Shown here one piece after another: positions 1 through 8,287 of a stretch of DNA of 64,000 nt (the first letter of the stretch is position 1; each line of letters begins with the position of its first letter). The stretch comes from Acidobacteriota bacterium (GTDB lineage: Bacteria; Acidobacteriota; Blastocatellia; Pyrinomonadales; Pyrinomonadaceae), in assembly GCA_016715115.1 (NCBI GenBank), contig JADKBM010000011.1:1054001-1118000 (forward strand), written 5' to 3'. Below the pieces are notes generated by a model, which had not been told where the DNA came from, did not search any database, and was given only the letters and a program-made list of their open reading frames with translations. The position numbers were made by a program, and so were the translations under genes.

Positions 1-2052
1 CAGCGGGATGTTCAGGGCCTTTTCGATGCGGACCTTCCACTTGCCCTTGAGGATCGTGACATAGCCGTTCTCGTAAACGCAGGAAACGCGTCCGCGGCGA
101 GCCTGGCGCTGTATGTTCGGATGATTCTCGTCCATCGAAAAATAGACGAGATGCCCGTCGACAAGCTCTTTCATACCGTAAACGAGCGGGTCTTCGGCGT
201 TTAGAACGGCAAATCCCTTTTTGTTGACGGAGCGCGGGACAACGGATTTGACGCGCGCCAGATCTTCAAGCGTGTTGACATCTTTCAGTCCGAGATGGTC
301 GGCCGCAATGTTCGTCACGATGCCGATGTCGCAATGATCGAACCCGAGCCCCGCGCGGATGATGCCGCCGCGCGCGGTTTCAAGAACCGCGACCTCGACC
401 GTCGGGTCGCGCAATACGAGCTGCGCCGAAACCGGTCCCGTGTTGTCGCCGGTGACGATCTGATTATTGCCGATATACGTTCCGTCCGTCGTCGTGAATC
501 CGACGTTTTTGCCGCTGTTCCTTAGAATATGCGCGATGAGGCGCGTCGTCGTCGTTTTCCCGTTTGTTCCGGTGATTGAAAAGATCGGAATTCGGGAAGG
601 TTTTCCGGGCGGGAAAAGCATATCGACGACGTGTTCGGCGACGTTGCGTCCGATTCCCTCGCTCGGCGCGAGGTGCATACGAAAGCCCGGCGCGGCGTTG
701 ACCTCGATGATTCCGCCGCCGTTCTCGGAAAGCGGTTCGGCGACGTTCGGCGCGATGACGTCGATGCCGGCGACGTCAAGGCCGATGATCCGAGCGATTC
801 GCTCGAAAAGAAAGACGTTTTCGGGATGAACTTCGTCCGTTCGGTCGATCGCCGTGCCGCCGGTCGAAATGTTCGCGGTCGTTTTCAGATACAGAATCTC
901 GCCCTTTGGAAGAACCGTTTCGAGAGTGTACGATTTGGCCCGGATCAAGCGCTCTGTCTGCTGATCGATGGTGATCTGAGTCAGGACGTTTTCGTGCCCG
1001 TAACCGCGCCGCGGATCTTCGTTGGTCTTGTCGATCAACTGCTGAATCGTGAGTTTTCCATCGCCGACGACGTTTGCCGGAACACGTTCGGCGACGGCGA
1101 TCAGCCGGTTGTTGACGATCAGCGCGCGGAAATCGTTTCCGATAAGCTGTTTTTCAACGATCACCCAACGCGAATACTCTTTGGCCTTCGCAAACGCGAT
1201 CTTCGCGTCGTCGATGGTGTTGATCCCGACGGTCGCGCCTTTGCCGTGATTCCCGTCGAGCGGCTTAATGACGACCGGAAACCCGACGCGCTCGACCGTC
1301 CGATCAAGATCTTCCTCGTCACGGATCGAGTAGCCGCGCGGCACCGGAACACCCATATCTCCGAGCAATTTCTTGGTCGCGCTTTTGTCGCCGGCGATAT
1401 CGACCGAGATCATATTCGTATGCGAAGTGGTCGTCGCCTGGATCCGCTGCTGGTGGACGCCGAAACCGAGCTGGACGAGCGACTGATCGTTAAGCCGGAT
1501 ATACGGAATGTCCCGGCTCTCAGCTTCTTCAACGATCGACCCGGTCGACGGTCCGAATCGGACATCTTCCCGGATCTCGCGCATTTCCTGAACTTCACGC
1601 GCAAGTTCGGCCTGCAGTTCGGCGACGGGCTTGACCCCTTCTGCAAGATCGAGAAACATCTTCACGGCGGCGCGGGCCGCGTAGCGTCCGACTTCCTCTT
1701 CAAAATAGGCGAAAACGACGTTGTATATGCCGCGTTCGCTGGTTTCCCGGGTGCGGCCGTAACCGACTTCCATTCCGGCAAGCGTTTGAAGCTCGAGCGC
1801 GAGATGCTCGATGATGTGGCCTGCCCACGTGCCGCGTTTGACGCGTTTCAGAAATCCGCCTTCTTCGCCATAACTGCAGCCGTGCGACAGGAGCGTCGGC
1901 ATCACCTCAGTCATCCGCCTGTAAAAACCGCGGATCTTGTTCGACGGATTATCCTCGTACGTCCCGATGTCGAGCCGCATAATGATAAGTTGTTTCCAAT
2001 ACCCGCTCCAATAATTGGGACCGCGGAGTGTTCTGATTTCAAGAATTTCCAT
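1..2052 (-). CDS. cphA: Cyanophycin synthetase (C-terminus cut by window edge)
   Basis: CphA polymerises Asp and Arg, without a ribosome, into the storage polymer cyanophycin, using ATP. Reading the minus strand from ATG at 2052 gives 684 codons with no stop. The start MEILEIRTLRGPNYWS is the classic CphA N-terminus. The central ATP-grasp region has a HGKGATVGI glycine loop. The Mur-ligase-like domain begins at the P-loop GTNGKTTTTR, followed by the TARGGI and NIAADHLGL segments. CphA is usually about 870-900 aa, so roughly 200 residues lie outside the window. The cyanophycinase gene lies about 1.4 kb upstream on the same strand, separated by a satellite array and a four-helix-bundle gene. 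Identity is very secure. Confidence 0.96.
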   Translation of the reverse strand, partial: MEILEIRTLRGPNYWSGYWKQLIIMRLDIGTYEDNPSNKIRGFYRRMTEVMPTLLSHGCSYGEEGGFLKRVKRGTWAGHIIEHLALELQTLAGMEVGYGRTRETSERGIYNVVFAYFEEEVGRYAARAAVKMFLDLAEGVKPVAELQAELAREVQEMREIREDVRFGPSTGSIVEEAESRDIPYIRLNDQSLVQLGFGVHQQRIQATTTSHTNMISVDIAGDKSATKKLLGDMGVPVPRGYSIRDEEDLDRTVERVGFPVVIKPLDGNHGKGATVGINTIDDAKIAFAKAKEYSRWVIVEKQLIGNDFRALIVNNRLIAVAERVPANVVGDGKLTIQQLIDKTNEDPRRGYGHENVLTQITIDQQTERLIRAKSYTLETVLPKGEILYLKTTANISTGGTAIDRTDEVHPENVFLFERIARIIGLDVAGIDVIAPNVAEPLSENGGGIIEVNAAPGFRMHLAPSEGIGRNVAEHVVDMLFPPGKPSRIPIFSITGTNGKTTTTRLIAHILRNSGKNVGFTTTDGTYIGNNQIVTGDNTGPVSAQLVLRDPTVEVAVLETARGGIIRAGLGFDHCDIGIVTNIAADHLGLKDVNTLEDLARVKSVVPRSVNKKGFAVLNAEDPLVYGMKELVDGHLVYFSMDENHPNIQRQARRGRVSCVYENGYVTILKGKWKVRIEKALNIPL

Positions 2053-2070
2053 ATTCGGCTGACTTCAATC

Positions 2071-2790
2071 ATTCCCAAGATTCCAAGAATTCCAGAGGTT
2101 CCAAGAATTCCAAGAATTCCAAGAATTCCAGAGAATTCCAAGAATTCCAAGAATTCCAAGAATTCCAGAGAATTCCAAGAATTCCAAGAATTCCAGAGAA
2201 TTCCAAGAATTCCAAGAATTCCAAGAATTCCAGAGAATTCCAAGAATTCCAGAGAATTCCAAGAATTCCAAGAATTCCAAGAATTCCAGAGAATTCCAAG
2301 AATTCCATAGATTCCAAAAATTCCGGAGATTCCAAGAATTCCAGAGATTCCAAGAATTCCAGAGATTCCACAAATTCCGGAGATTCCAAGAATTCCGGAG
2401 ATTCCAAGAATTCCGGAGATTCCAAGAATTCCGGAGATTCCAAGAATTCCATAGATTCCAAGAATTCCGGAGATTCCAAGAATTCCGGAGATTCCAAGAA
2501 TTCCAGAGATTCCAAGAATTCCAGAGATTCCAAGAATTCCATAGATTCCAAGAATTCCGGAGATTCCAAGAATTCCGGAGATTCCACAAATTCCGGAGAT
2601 TCCAAGAATTCCGGAGATTCCAAGAATTCCGGAGATTCCAAGAATTCCGGAGATTCCAGAATTCCATAGATTCCAAGAATTCCAGAGAATTCCATAAAAT
2701 TCCGGAGATTCCAAGCTTTCCATGGATTTCAAAAATTCCGGAGATTCAATTGGTTTCCAGGTATCTCATTGATTCCATGATTCCAAGAAT
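2071..2790. repeat. Tandem satellite of AAGAATTCC-type 9/18-bp units
   Basis: The whole gap upstream of cphA is a degenerate tandem array. The left part (to about 2310) uses a 9-bp unit, aagaattcc, with interspersed 10-bp variants containing agagaattcc. The right part (about 2310-2700) uses an 18-bp unit, gattccaagaattccgga, with single-base variants. The array is dense in GAATTC palindromes. Because the unit is a multiple of 3 and lacks stops on the minus strand, all three minus frames stay open for about 200 codons (SGILGI, RNSWNL and EFLESP periodic peptides). I regard these as chance open frames. The array would form the 5' region of a cphA transcript. Confidence 0.9.
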
Positions 2791-2838
2791 CTCCAAACTA
2801 AGAAATTGTCGAGATTCTACTTTTCAGTGGATTCATTT

Positions 2839-3240
2839 CTAGTAATTGTCTTCTTCCCAACGTCGACCTTTCATCGGCGTCTTGACCAGATAACTCCGGA
2901 GTCGCGAAAGCTGACGACTCGTTTCTTCGAGCTTCCGGTGAAGTTGGAGAAATCGCTGTTCACCAATGTAGTTAAGACGTTTCGCAAACACTAACTGTGC
3001 TCTCGCTTCACCGCAAGAACCTTTTGAGATAGACAAAAAGTTCGCGAACTCGCGGTTGCCGTCACGCTCGAATCCTTCCGCGATATTTGAGAAGATCGAA
3101 ACGCCAGCACGACGAATCTGGTTGCGCAACGCGTAATCTCTCGCAAATTCACCGTTCTCGGTGACGTCGTAAATCAACTCAGCGCATTCGAACGCCAGTT
3201 TCCAAACCCCTAAGTCTTCAAATCTCCTAAAAGTAGCCAT
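2839..3240 (-). CDS. Four-helix-bundle protein (23S rRNA intervening-sequence protein family)
   Basis: A 133-aa protein matching the TIGR02436/IVP four-helix-bundle family. It starts MATFRRFEDLGVWKLAFE, and the core IRRAGVSIFSNIAEGFERDGNREFANFL is close to the family signature IRRAxxSIxxNIAEG. The ATG at 3240 is preferred over upstream in-frame codons because the family begins at this motif. No catalytic function is known for the family. Members were first found inside 23S rRNA intervening sequences, and relatives serve as accessory proteins of diversity-generating retroelements. No reverse transcriptase or rRNA is visible here. The gene sits between the satellite and cphB. Confidence 0.9.
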   Translation of the reverse strand: MATFRRFEDLGVWKLAFECAELIYDVTENGEFARDYALRNQIRRAGVSIFSNIAEGFERDGNREFANFLSISKGSCGEARAQLVFAKRLNYIGEQRFLQLHRKLEETSRQLSRLRSYLVKTPMKGRRWEEDNY

Positions 3241-3391
3241 GTGAGTTCCCCAAATGAGTAACGGAATGAGTGTTTGATAAAGTCTATCATTCCAGTCAAG
3301 TTTTGGGCGAAGTTCACGTTCCTGATATCGAACGCTCACACTCTGGCGATCAAGCGCAAAACCACGCTTTCTAGCTCTCGAATCTCGTTTT

Positions 3392-3458
3392 TTCGATTCC
3401 TGGAATATCTGGAATTTGGAATCCGGAATCCTTCAAATCGAAAATCGCAAATCGAAAA
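3392..3458. repeat. Heptad repeat patch abutting the cphB stop codon
   Basis: The sequence after cphB reads, on its coding strand, as repeats of TGATTTTCGATTTGCGATTTTCGATTTG type, a roughly 7-bp period (aaatcga, aaatcgc, aaatcga, aaatcac on the plus strand). A ggaatttggaatccggaatcc segment lies next to it. The cphB TGA stop is itself the first triplet of the array. It is a member of the dispersed heptad family described in the findings. The rest of the gap from 3241 shows nothing else. Confidence 0.6.
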
Positions 3459-4313
3459 TCACCTGATATCCGGCAGCAAGAACTCGCTTTCGACGGGCAT
3501 CAGATGCCGTTCGAAATAGTCGTATTTCAGTCCGTCGCGGAGGATGTGGATCTGTGCGCCGCAGACGGCGAACGGGCGATGGTCATCGACCTCCGCAATC
3601 TCGTTGAAACTGATCTCGGAGCCGTCGACGATCGTTACCGTGCCCTCACCGAAGACCTCGAGCTCGCCTTTCTTGTCGAGAATTATCGCGGTGTTCTCGT
3701 CGATCCCGACGCCGAGATTGTACGGGTTGTACGAAACTGCGGTCAGCAAACGGCTCATCCGTCCGCGTTCCGAGAAATGCTGGTCGATAATGATGTTCTT
3801 AAGGAATCCGAGCCCCGGCGAAAGCCGCACGGCGCTCTTTTGCGGATGCGAGGCCGAATCGCCGCGGACGATCATCGAAGTCGACATTCCGGCAGCTCCG
3901 GCGCTCGTCCCCGCGAGAACGATGTCTGTCTCGCGAACGAGCACCCGAAGCTTCTGTGCGAACTTCGTCCCGCCGAGGATCGACGTCAAACGCATCTGGT
4001 CGCCGCCGGAAATGAAAACGCCCGTGACGCCGTCCAGAAGTTCGTCGGCATTGGCCTGAAACGCGTCCTGACGCGATGTCACGCGAAGAACTCTGGGAGA
4101 TGAGACTCCGAGGTGCCGAAACGCTTGCGTGTAAACATCGGCCGCGAATTCAGGATAATCCGACGCGACCGGCACGATCAGGATCTTAGCCTTCTCACCG
4201 CCGGCAAGTTCGAGGAACTTTCGCAGGATCCTCCGTTCGTTGTATTTGTCCTCGGCACCGCCGATGACAAGAAGATGACCTCCGAAAACCTCTCGGTCTG
4301 ATTGAATACTCAT
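3459..4313 (-). CDS. cphB: Cyanophycinase
   Basis: A peptidase S51 family serine exopeptidase of 284 aa, the usual length, that releases beta-Asp-Arg dipeptides from cyanophycin. The nucleophile elbow GTSAGAAGMS carries the catalytic serine. GGHLLVIGGAEDK near the N-terminus and FISGGDQMRL are family motifs. DQHFSERGRMSRL and GVGIDENTA are further conserved segments. There is no signal peptide, so the enzyme is cytoplasmic. It lies on the same strand as cphA, so the locus carries both synthesis and breakdown of the polymer. No isoaspartyl dipeptidase gene is visible in the window. The start is ATG at 4313, without an obvious Shine-Dalgarno. Confidence 0.96.
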   Translation of the reverse strand: MSIQSDREVFGGHLLVIGGAEDKYNERRILRKFLELAGGEKAKILIVPVASDYPEFAADVYTQAFRHLGVSSPRVLRVTSRQDAFQANADELLDGVTGVFISGGDQMRLTSILGGTKFAQKLRVLVRETDIVLAGTSAGAAGMSTSMIVRGDSASHPQKSAVRLSPGLGFLKNIIIDQHFSERGRMSRLLTAVSYNPYNLGVGIDENTAIILDKKGELEVFGEGTVTIVDGSEISFNEIAEVDDHRPFAVCGAQIHILRDGLKYDYFERHLMPVESEFLLPDIR

Positions 4314-4540
4314 TTGTTGGTTTTTGTCGCCCCTGTTTCTTCAATAAGTTATTCGACCGGAAAGCGAACGTCAAGTCATTTACGCTCTTTGGTTTACGAT
4401 TTCCCGCGAAACAAACCGTTCACGCCCCCGGATCTCCGTGCAATAGCGGAATTCCGTTGCCCGCGAAATGCACGTATTTCCGCGATTGAAGACGACAAGA
4501 TTCCGGGGGATCAATCCGCGTTGAATCGCGGGCCAGAGAA

Positions 4541-4616
4541 TCATTTCCCGCGAAATACGCGAAACAAGACTTCAACCAAACATTTTTCGCGTCCTTTCGC
4601 GTGTTTTCGAGGAGAA
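4541..4616. repeat. Stem-loop repeat with CGCGAAA units
   Basis: The left arm tcccgcgaaatacgcgaaac and the right arm ttcgcgtcctttcgcgtgtt are imperfect reverse complements, separated by about 25 bp. Further cgcgaaa words occur upstream from about 4400. Similar sequence recurs near 38431, 44260 and 52660. Together with the regulator remnant at 4634, this fills the 644-bp gap between cphB and the lipoprotein island; I see no intact gene there. Confidence 0.5.
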
Positions 4617-4633
4617 GCTCTTCGCAAATTCAG

Positions 4634-4753
4634 CCGTTTTAGCGCAAGAGGCTTGACGAGCGATTTTGCCGACTTCCGCGTCCAGCGATTGTCATCGATC
4701 GGAACGCCGTCGATGCTCACCCGGAACCGGCCGAAGAGGCAGATTTCCAGCGT
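4634..4753 (-). pseudogene. Remnant of a BTAD/SARP-type winged-helix regulator
   Basis: About 40 codons on the minus strand read LEICLFGRFRVSIDGVPIDD followed by a WTRKSAKSLVKPLAL segment. This matches the start of the OmpR-like winged helix in bacterial transcriptional activator (BTAD/MalT-like) proteins, where a core of the type LFGRFRV-DG--I----W-R--AKSLVKLLAL is usual. Downstream of LAL the similarity stops, and the expected HRLHREQ-type continuation is absent. Upstream there is no domain. I read it as a decayed fragment, not a functional gene. Confidence 0.6.
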
Positions 4754-4957
4754 CTGGAGATCAGAGTCAAGTTCCGTTAATCCGCACTTGCTTACAGTCC
4801 GCTCTTGAACAAACATCCGAAGTACCTGATCGCTTCGGCTGAATTCCAATGCGATGTCGCCCGCGATCCAGGCAGAATCGGGGCGATATCGGTTTGAAGT
4901 ACATTTTGCCTTCCGGCGCTGGCGAATTATGAATTCGCCCGTCACCGTGCCGGACGT

Positions 4958-5737
4958 TTATTTCTTGGTCGGCTTTGAATCCTCTGGAACGTCGTTGCAG
5001 GTCGTATCGTCGAGTTTGATCTCGCCCTGGATCCATTCAATTCCGACTTTTGCCTTGACGACGACGATTCCCTGTCCCATCGGGGCGTCGGTCATCATCA
5101 GCGGCGTTCCCTTTTTGAGCTTTATCTCCTTATCGGTTGTCGTGACATAAAAGTCCGCGTTGTCGATCTTAACCTCGCAATCGGCTTTATCGCCCGATGA
5201 TCCGTCTTTCTTGGGTGAAGCGGTGACTCTCGTCAATTTGCTTTGGCCGCCCTTCTGATCGAAATACATCAGCGTTTTTCCGTCATCGGAAACCGAGACC
5301 TTGATGAGCGGGTATTCCTTGCCTTCTTCGTTGAAGAACTTGATCATCTTGTCGGCGGAAACGACGTATTTTGCAGGCGGCTCGCTCGTGTCGTCGTTGA
5401 CGATGAATTTATAAGTTCCGACGTAAGTTTCGCCCTCTTTTTTCGGCTGACTGAAATCGAACATTATCTTGTCGTCCAAGGCGGTCGTCGTTTCCCATTT
5501 CCCGACGATGGCGTTCGCCTTTTGCTCGAGCGGCGACGTTGCCGAAGTCGGCGCGGCCGAGTTCGTATTGGTCGGAGCCGAATTATTGACAGCCGAGTTG
5601 GCTGTATTGTTGTTTCCCGTATTGCCGTTCGCGGGAGCGCTCGTGCGACCGCATCCGACGGCAAAAATGATCATCAAACCGACAATTCCCAAACCCAGGA
5701 ATCGCCGCGAAAAGTTGTTGTTTATTGTCTGTTTCAT
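4958..5737 (-). CDS. Lipoprotein with GKW-type domain and C-terminal DNADFYV domain
   Basis: A 259-aa predicted lipoprotein. The signal peptide ends in IFAVGC, so Cys at about 29 would be lipidated. An Asn/Thr/Ala-rich linker follows (residues about 30-65). Domain A (about 70-175) begins NAIVGKWETT and resembles small lipocalin-like folds. Domain B (about 185-250) runs from ADCEVKIDNADFYV to LDDTTCNDVPED, with a central MGQGIVVVKAKVG strand and two cysteines that could pair. Domain B is a close paralogue of the C-terminus of the 7023-7496 gene, and domain A of the 7694 and 5888-6963 genes. It is the last gene of a minus-strand lipoprotein run. The function is unknown. Confidence 0.85.
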   Translation of the reverse strand: MKQTINNNFSRRFLGLGIVGLMIIFAVGCGRTSAPANGNTGNNNTANSAVNNSAPTNTNSAAPTSATSPLEQKANAIVGKWETTTALDDKIMFDFSQPKKEGETYVGTYKFIVNDDTSEPPAKYVVSADKMIKFFNEEGKEYPLIKVSVSDDGKTLMYFDQKGGQSKLTRVTASPKKDGSSGDKADCEVKIDNADFYVTTTDKEIKLKKGTPLMMTDAPMGQGIVVVKAKVGIEWIQGEIKLDDTTCNDVPEDSKPTKK

Positions 5738-5887
5738 ATTGATTCAAAAAATCGCATGCGGTTGTTTCAAAAGAGCCATTCCGCTTCCGTTTAGTTTTTG
5801 CTTGATATCTAACCCTCGATTTGACCAATAAATTGCCCGAATGATCTTTACGGTTTGACGGCTTCGCGTTCCTTGCCGCTCTCATCT

Positions 5888-6568
5888 TTAGTCAACCGTT
5901 TTCAAACGGGGGTATTTCTCGATCTCGCCGTTTTCCTCAGAGGTCAGAACATCATCCTCCACCGTCAACTTCCTGATTGTAGCCCCGAATTTGGCGGTCC
6001 CGTCGGCTGAAAATTCGAACTTGTAATGAAACCAGCCTTTGCGTTGCCGCCCAAGAGACCAGGAATAATTATTGGGAGCATCCCGCAAGACAGATATTGT
6101 ACGCATATCCGTATTTGTCCCGGGGATGCCGACCCAGAGACCGACGATCCGATCCGGCAACGAATCGCTGAAATCGACATTCGTCTCGCGTGATTCAAGC
6201 TTCATCCGAATGCTGCCAAAATTCATCGCCGAGTCATCATTTCCGAAGCTTGTTTTCATGCTGATCTTCTTGAAGAAGTTGTTGAGCCATTCAACCTTGT
6301 CGTCTTTGATCTGGTAATGAGCCGCAAACTGCAGGTGGCCATCGGAATAGATAAGAACCCTGTTGTCGGCGGTAAAGACATATTTGATCGGCGATGAGTT
6401 AATCAACCAGGTTCCGATCAGCTTGTTTTTCAGCGCTTTGGCCGATTCCGACAAGGTCTCAGCTGCCGCGGGAGCTGAAGTGGCGGCAGAATTAGCTGCG
6501 CTGGTGTTGGTCGTGTCGGCTGATTCGCGTTTGAACTTAGCCGTTTGATCCCCAATCTGCATCGTCAA
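5888..6568 (-). CDS. C-terminal part of a frameshifted lipoprotein
   Basis: This open frame of 226 codons has no natural start; the nominal TTG at 6568 lies inside a domain. Read upstream in the same frame it continues as NGQVEVKGDVLTMQIGDQTA, which completes the first domain of the 6586-6963 gene. A second GKW/GTW-type domain follows from about residue 45 (KNKLIGTWLINSSPIKYVF). One missing A in the A5 run at 6601-6605 accounts for the split. The intact protein would be about 357 aa with two tandem A-type domains. It could be a sequencing error, a real mutation or a slippage site. Confidence 0.75.
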   Translation of the reverse strand: MTMQIGDQTAKFKRESADTTNTSAANSAATSAPAAAETLSESAKALKNKLIGTWLINSSPIKYVFTADNRVLIYSDGHLQFAAHYQIKDDKVEWLNNFFKKISMKTSFGNDDSAMNFGSIRMKLESRETNVDFSDSLPDRIVGLWVGIPGTNTDMRTISVLRDAPNNYSWSLGRQRKGWFHYKFEFSADGTAKFGATIRKLTVEDDVLTSEENGEIEKYPRLKTVD

Positions 6569-6585
6569 AACGTCGCCTTTAACCT

Positions 6586-6963
6586 CTACTTGGCCATTCG
6601 TTTTTCGCCCGATTTCTGGTCTAGAAGTTCAATCTCCTGGTCGTTCAGCCTTTTGTATTTGTAAATTATGCTTTCCTGTTTAGCTGCAATTTGGGTTATT
6701 TCGTCCGCGGTGAAAATCGCTTTGGTTGTCGGATCATCAACGTTGATCCACGTTCCGAGCAGATCGTCTTTCAACGGTTGAGCCGTGTTGACATTCGAGT
6801 TAGCCGTGTTGGCTTGCGGAGCGGAAGTACTGCCGTTCGCGTTGCTGTTGACCAGATTATTTATCTGCCGGCAGCCGGACAGCAAAATGACTAAGGTAAC
6901 GAAAACCGGAGCAAACCTGATGATGTTTATGCTGGAGCTTTTTGTTCCGAATGTTCCATTCAT
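6586..6963 (-). CDS. N-terminal part of the frameshifted lipoprotein
   Basis: 125 codons with a lipoprotein signal peptide (VTLVILLSGC), an Asn/Ser/Ala-rich linker and an A-type domain starting KDDLLGTWINVDDPTTKAIF. The frame runs into KSGEKRMAK and a stop. If one A is added to the A5 run, it continues instead as KSGEKTNGQVEVKGD into the next open frame. Domain A then reaches its expected end (TMQIGDQTAKFKR), as in the neighbouring paralogues. The gene belongs to the minus-strand lipoprotein cluster, between the 7023-7496 and 4958-5737 genes. Confidence 0.75.
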   Translation of the reverse strand: MNGTFGTKSSSINIIRFAPVFVTLVILLSGCRQINNLVNSNANGSTSAPQANTANSNVNTAQPLKDDLLGTWINVDDPTTKAIFTADEITQIAAKQESIIYKYKRLNDQEIELLDQKSGEKRMAK

Positions 6964-7022
6964 AGGTTTTAGCTCTTAAATTTCGCTAATTTCCGCTATA
7001 TTGAGCCATCTGCTTCGGTCGC

Positions 7023-7496
7023 CTATTTCTTCTTCGGCGCGTCCTCGGGAGCGTCATTGCAGGTCGTATCGTCAAGCTGAATTTCGCCTTTGATCCATTC
7101 ATTTCCGACCTTGGCTTTGACGACGATAATTCCCTGTCCCATCGGGGCACCGGTATCGATGATCGGAGCTCCTTTTTTCAACTTCATATCTTTTTCAGTT
7201 GCCGAGACATAGAAGTCGGCGTTGTCCGTCTTGACTACACAATCCGCCTTTTCTTCCGACTTTTCGTCTTTCTTCGACGTTTCGGAATTTGACGAGGCCG
7301 TGTTCGTGTTGGTTGGCGTTGACGCAGAATTGGTGTTAGCGTTCGTCGTCGTGTTGGTGTTTGTGACAGCGTTGGCGTTTGTCGCGGTGTTGGTGTTTGC
7401 GGCTTTGTTATTGTTGACGGCGTTGTTGCTTTGCTGGCAGCCGAACATCAAAAGACAGGCGGCCAATGCTAATCCGATAAAAAGTCTGTTTCTCAT
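7023..7496 (-). CDS. Small lipoprotein with DNADFYV domain
   Basis: A 157-aa lipoprotein. The start at 7496 (MRNRLFIGLA) is chosen over the frame's upstream start because AAGGAGATATC precedes it. The lipobox is LLMFGC. A very Asn/Thr-rich linker (about residues 25-85) leads to a domain B copy running KADCVVKTDNADFYV to LDDTTCNDAPED. That domain is nearly identical in layout to the C-terminus of the 4958 gene, with the same MGQGIIVVKAKVG strand. The strong Shine-Dalgarno suggests good expression. Its function is unknown; it is probably anchored to the membrane with the domain exposed. Confidence 0.87.
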   Translation of the reverse strand: MRNRLFIGLALAACLLMFGCQQSNNAVNNNKAANTNTATNANAVTNTNTTTNANTNSASTPTNTNTASSNSETSKKDEKSEEKADCVVKTDNADFYVSATEKDMKLKKGAPIIDTGAPMGQGIIVVKAKVGNEWIKGEIQLDDTTCNDAPEDAPKKK

Positions 7497-7693
7497 TTTG
7501 ATATCTCCTTCAGGTGCAGAAACACGCACGCAGTCAGTGTGTTCATCTTTCGCTCTTACTGCGTGCGGGCTTCTGCAAGAATCGTCGCCGGCCAGACAAA
7601 AAGGCTTGAATCAGCGATTCTTTCATCACCACAGGAGTTGACCGATTCGCTTTTCTGTCTGTCTTTTGACTACCGATTCGCTTACGAATTAAC

Positions 7694-8287
7694 TTATTTT
7701 ACCCGGGTATATTTGAAGTTTTTCTTTTGGGTTTCGTTATACCAAAGTAAACTATTGCCATTGTCTTCAATTTTCATCGTCGCTTTCCAAGGCGTTCCAT
7801 TCCAATCTTGAGTTGCCTCGATCGTTTTTTCGTCCACAACGCGATAGGTATGTGTCTTACCGCGAGTCTGGGAGGATTCGATTTTGTTTTCGGTGAAAGT
7901 TAATGTTTCGTTTCCGTCCGTCCACTTTCCGACAAGATCATTCTTAAAAACCTTAGCTTCCTCGGTTAGGGGAACTTGCTCTTTAGTTGCGGTAGCGGTA
8001 TTGGCCGCGGAATTGCTCGCCTGATTGTTGGTGTTGGCGGCAGGTTCGGTCGGAAGCGCCGATGAGTTGGCGTTAGCATTGCTGTTTGCCGTGACGTTGC
8101 TATTCGCATTCGCATTTGTCGAAGCATTGCTGTTTGCTGTCGAGTTACTGTTTGCCGGCTTGTTCACCGCATCATTTATCTGTTGACAGCCAGGCATTAA
8201 TATAACGAACAGGCCGAGGATCATCAGCAAGCCGGCGATCCGATTGTTTGAACTTCCGAGTACTTTAGTCATTTGTGTGTTTTTCAT
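7694..8287 (-). CDS. Lipoprotein with one GKW-type domain
   Basis: A 197-aa lipoprotein starting MKNTQMTKVLG, with a lipobox at ILMPGC and a long Asn/Ser/Ala linker (about residues 45-115). A single A-type domain follows, from NDLVGKWTDGNETLTFTENK to the end. AGAAGGAT precedes the ATG at 8287. The start overlaps the stop of the upstream 8284-8583 gene as ATGA, so the two are probably translationally coupled. This is the simplest member of the lipoprotein set and may represent the ancestral A domain. It resembles lipocalin-like families in overall pattern only. Confidence 0.85.
   Translation of the reverse strand: MKNTQMTKVLGSSNNRIAGLLMILGLFVILMPGCQQINDAVNKPANSNSTANSNASTNANANSNVTANSNANANSSALPTEPAANTNNQASNSAANTATATKEQVPLTEEAKVFKNDLVGKWTDGNETLTFTENKIESSQTRGKTHTYRVVDEKTIEATQDWNGTPWKATMKIEDNGNSLLWYNETQKKNFKYTRVK

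Noticed and set aside
631..2310. Long plus-strand open frame of 559 codons
   Set aside because: It is the antisense of cphA; its product has no family pattern while the minus frame is an unmistakable CphA.
2065..2732. Three long overlapping minus-strand open frames in the satellite
   Set aside because: The 9- and 18-bp units lack stops in all minus frames, so length alone is meaningless. The peptides are pure repeats and there is no start signal.
2071..2790. CRISPR array
   Set aside because: No unique spacers of regular length and no cas genes; the units are contiguous 9/18-bp tandem repeats.
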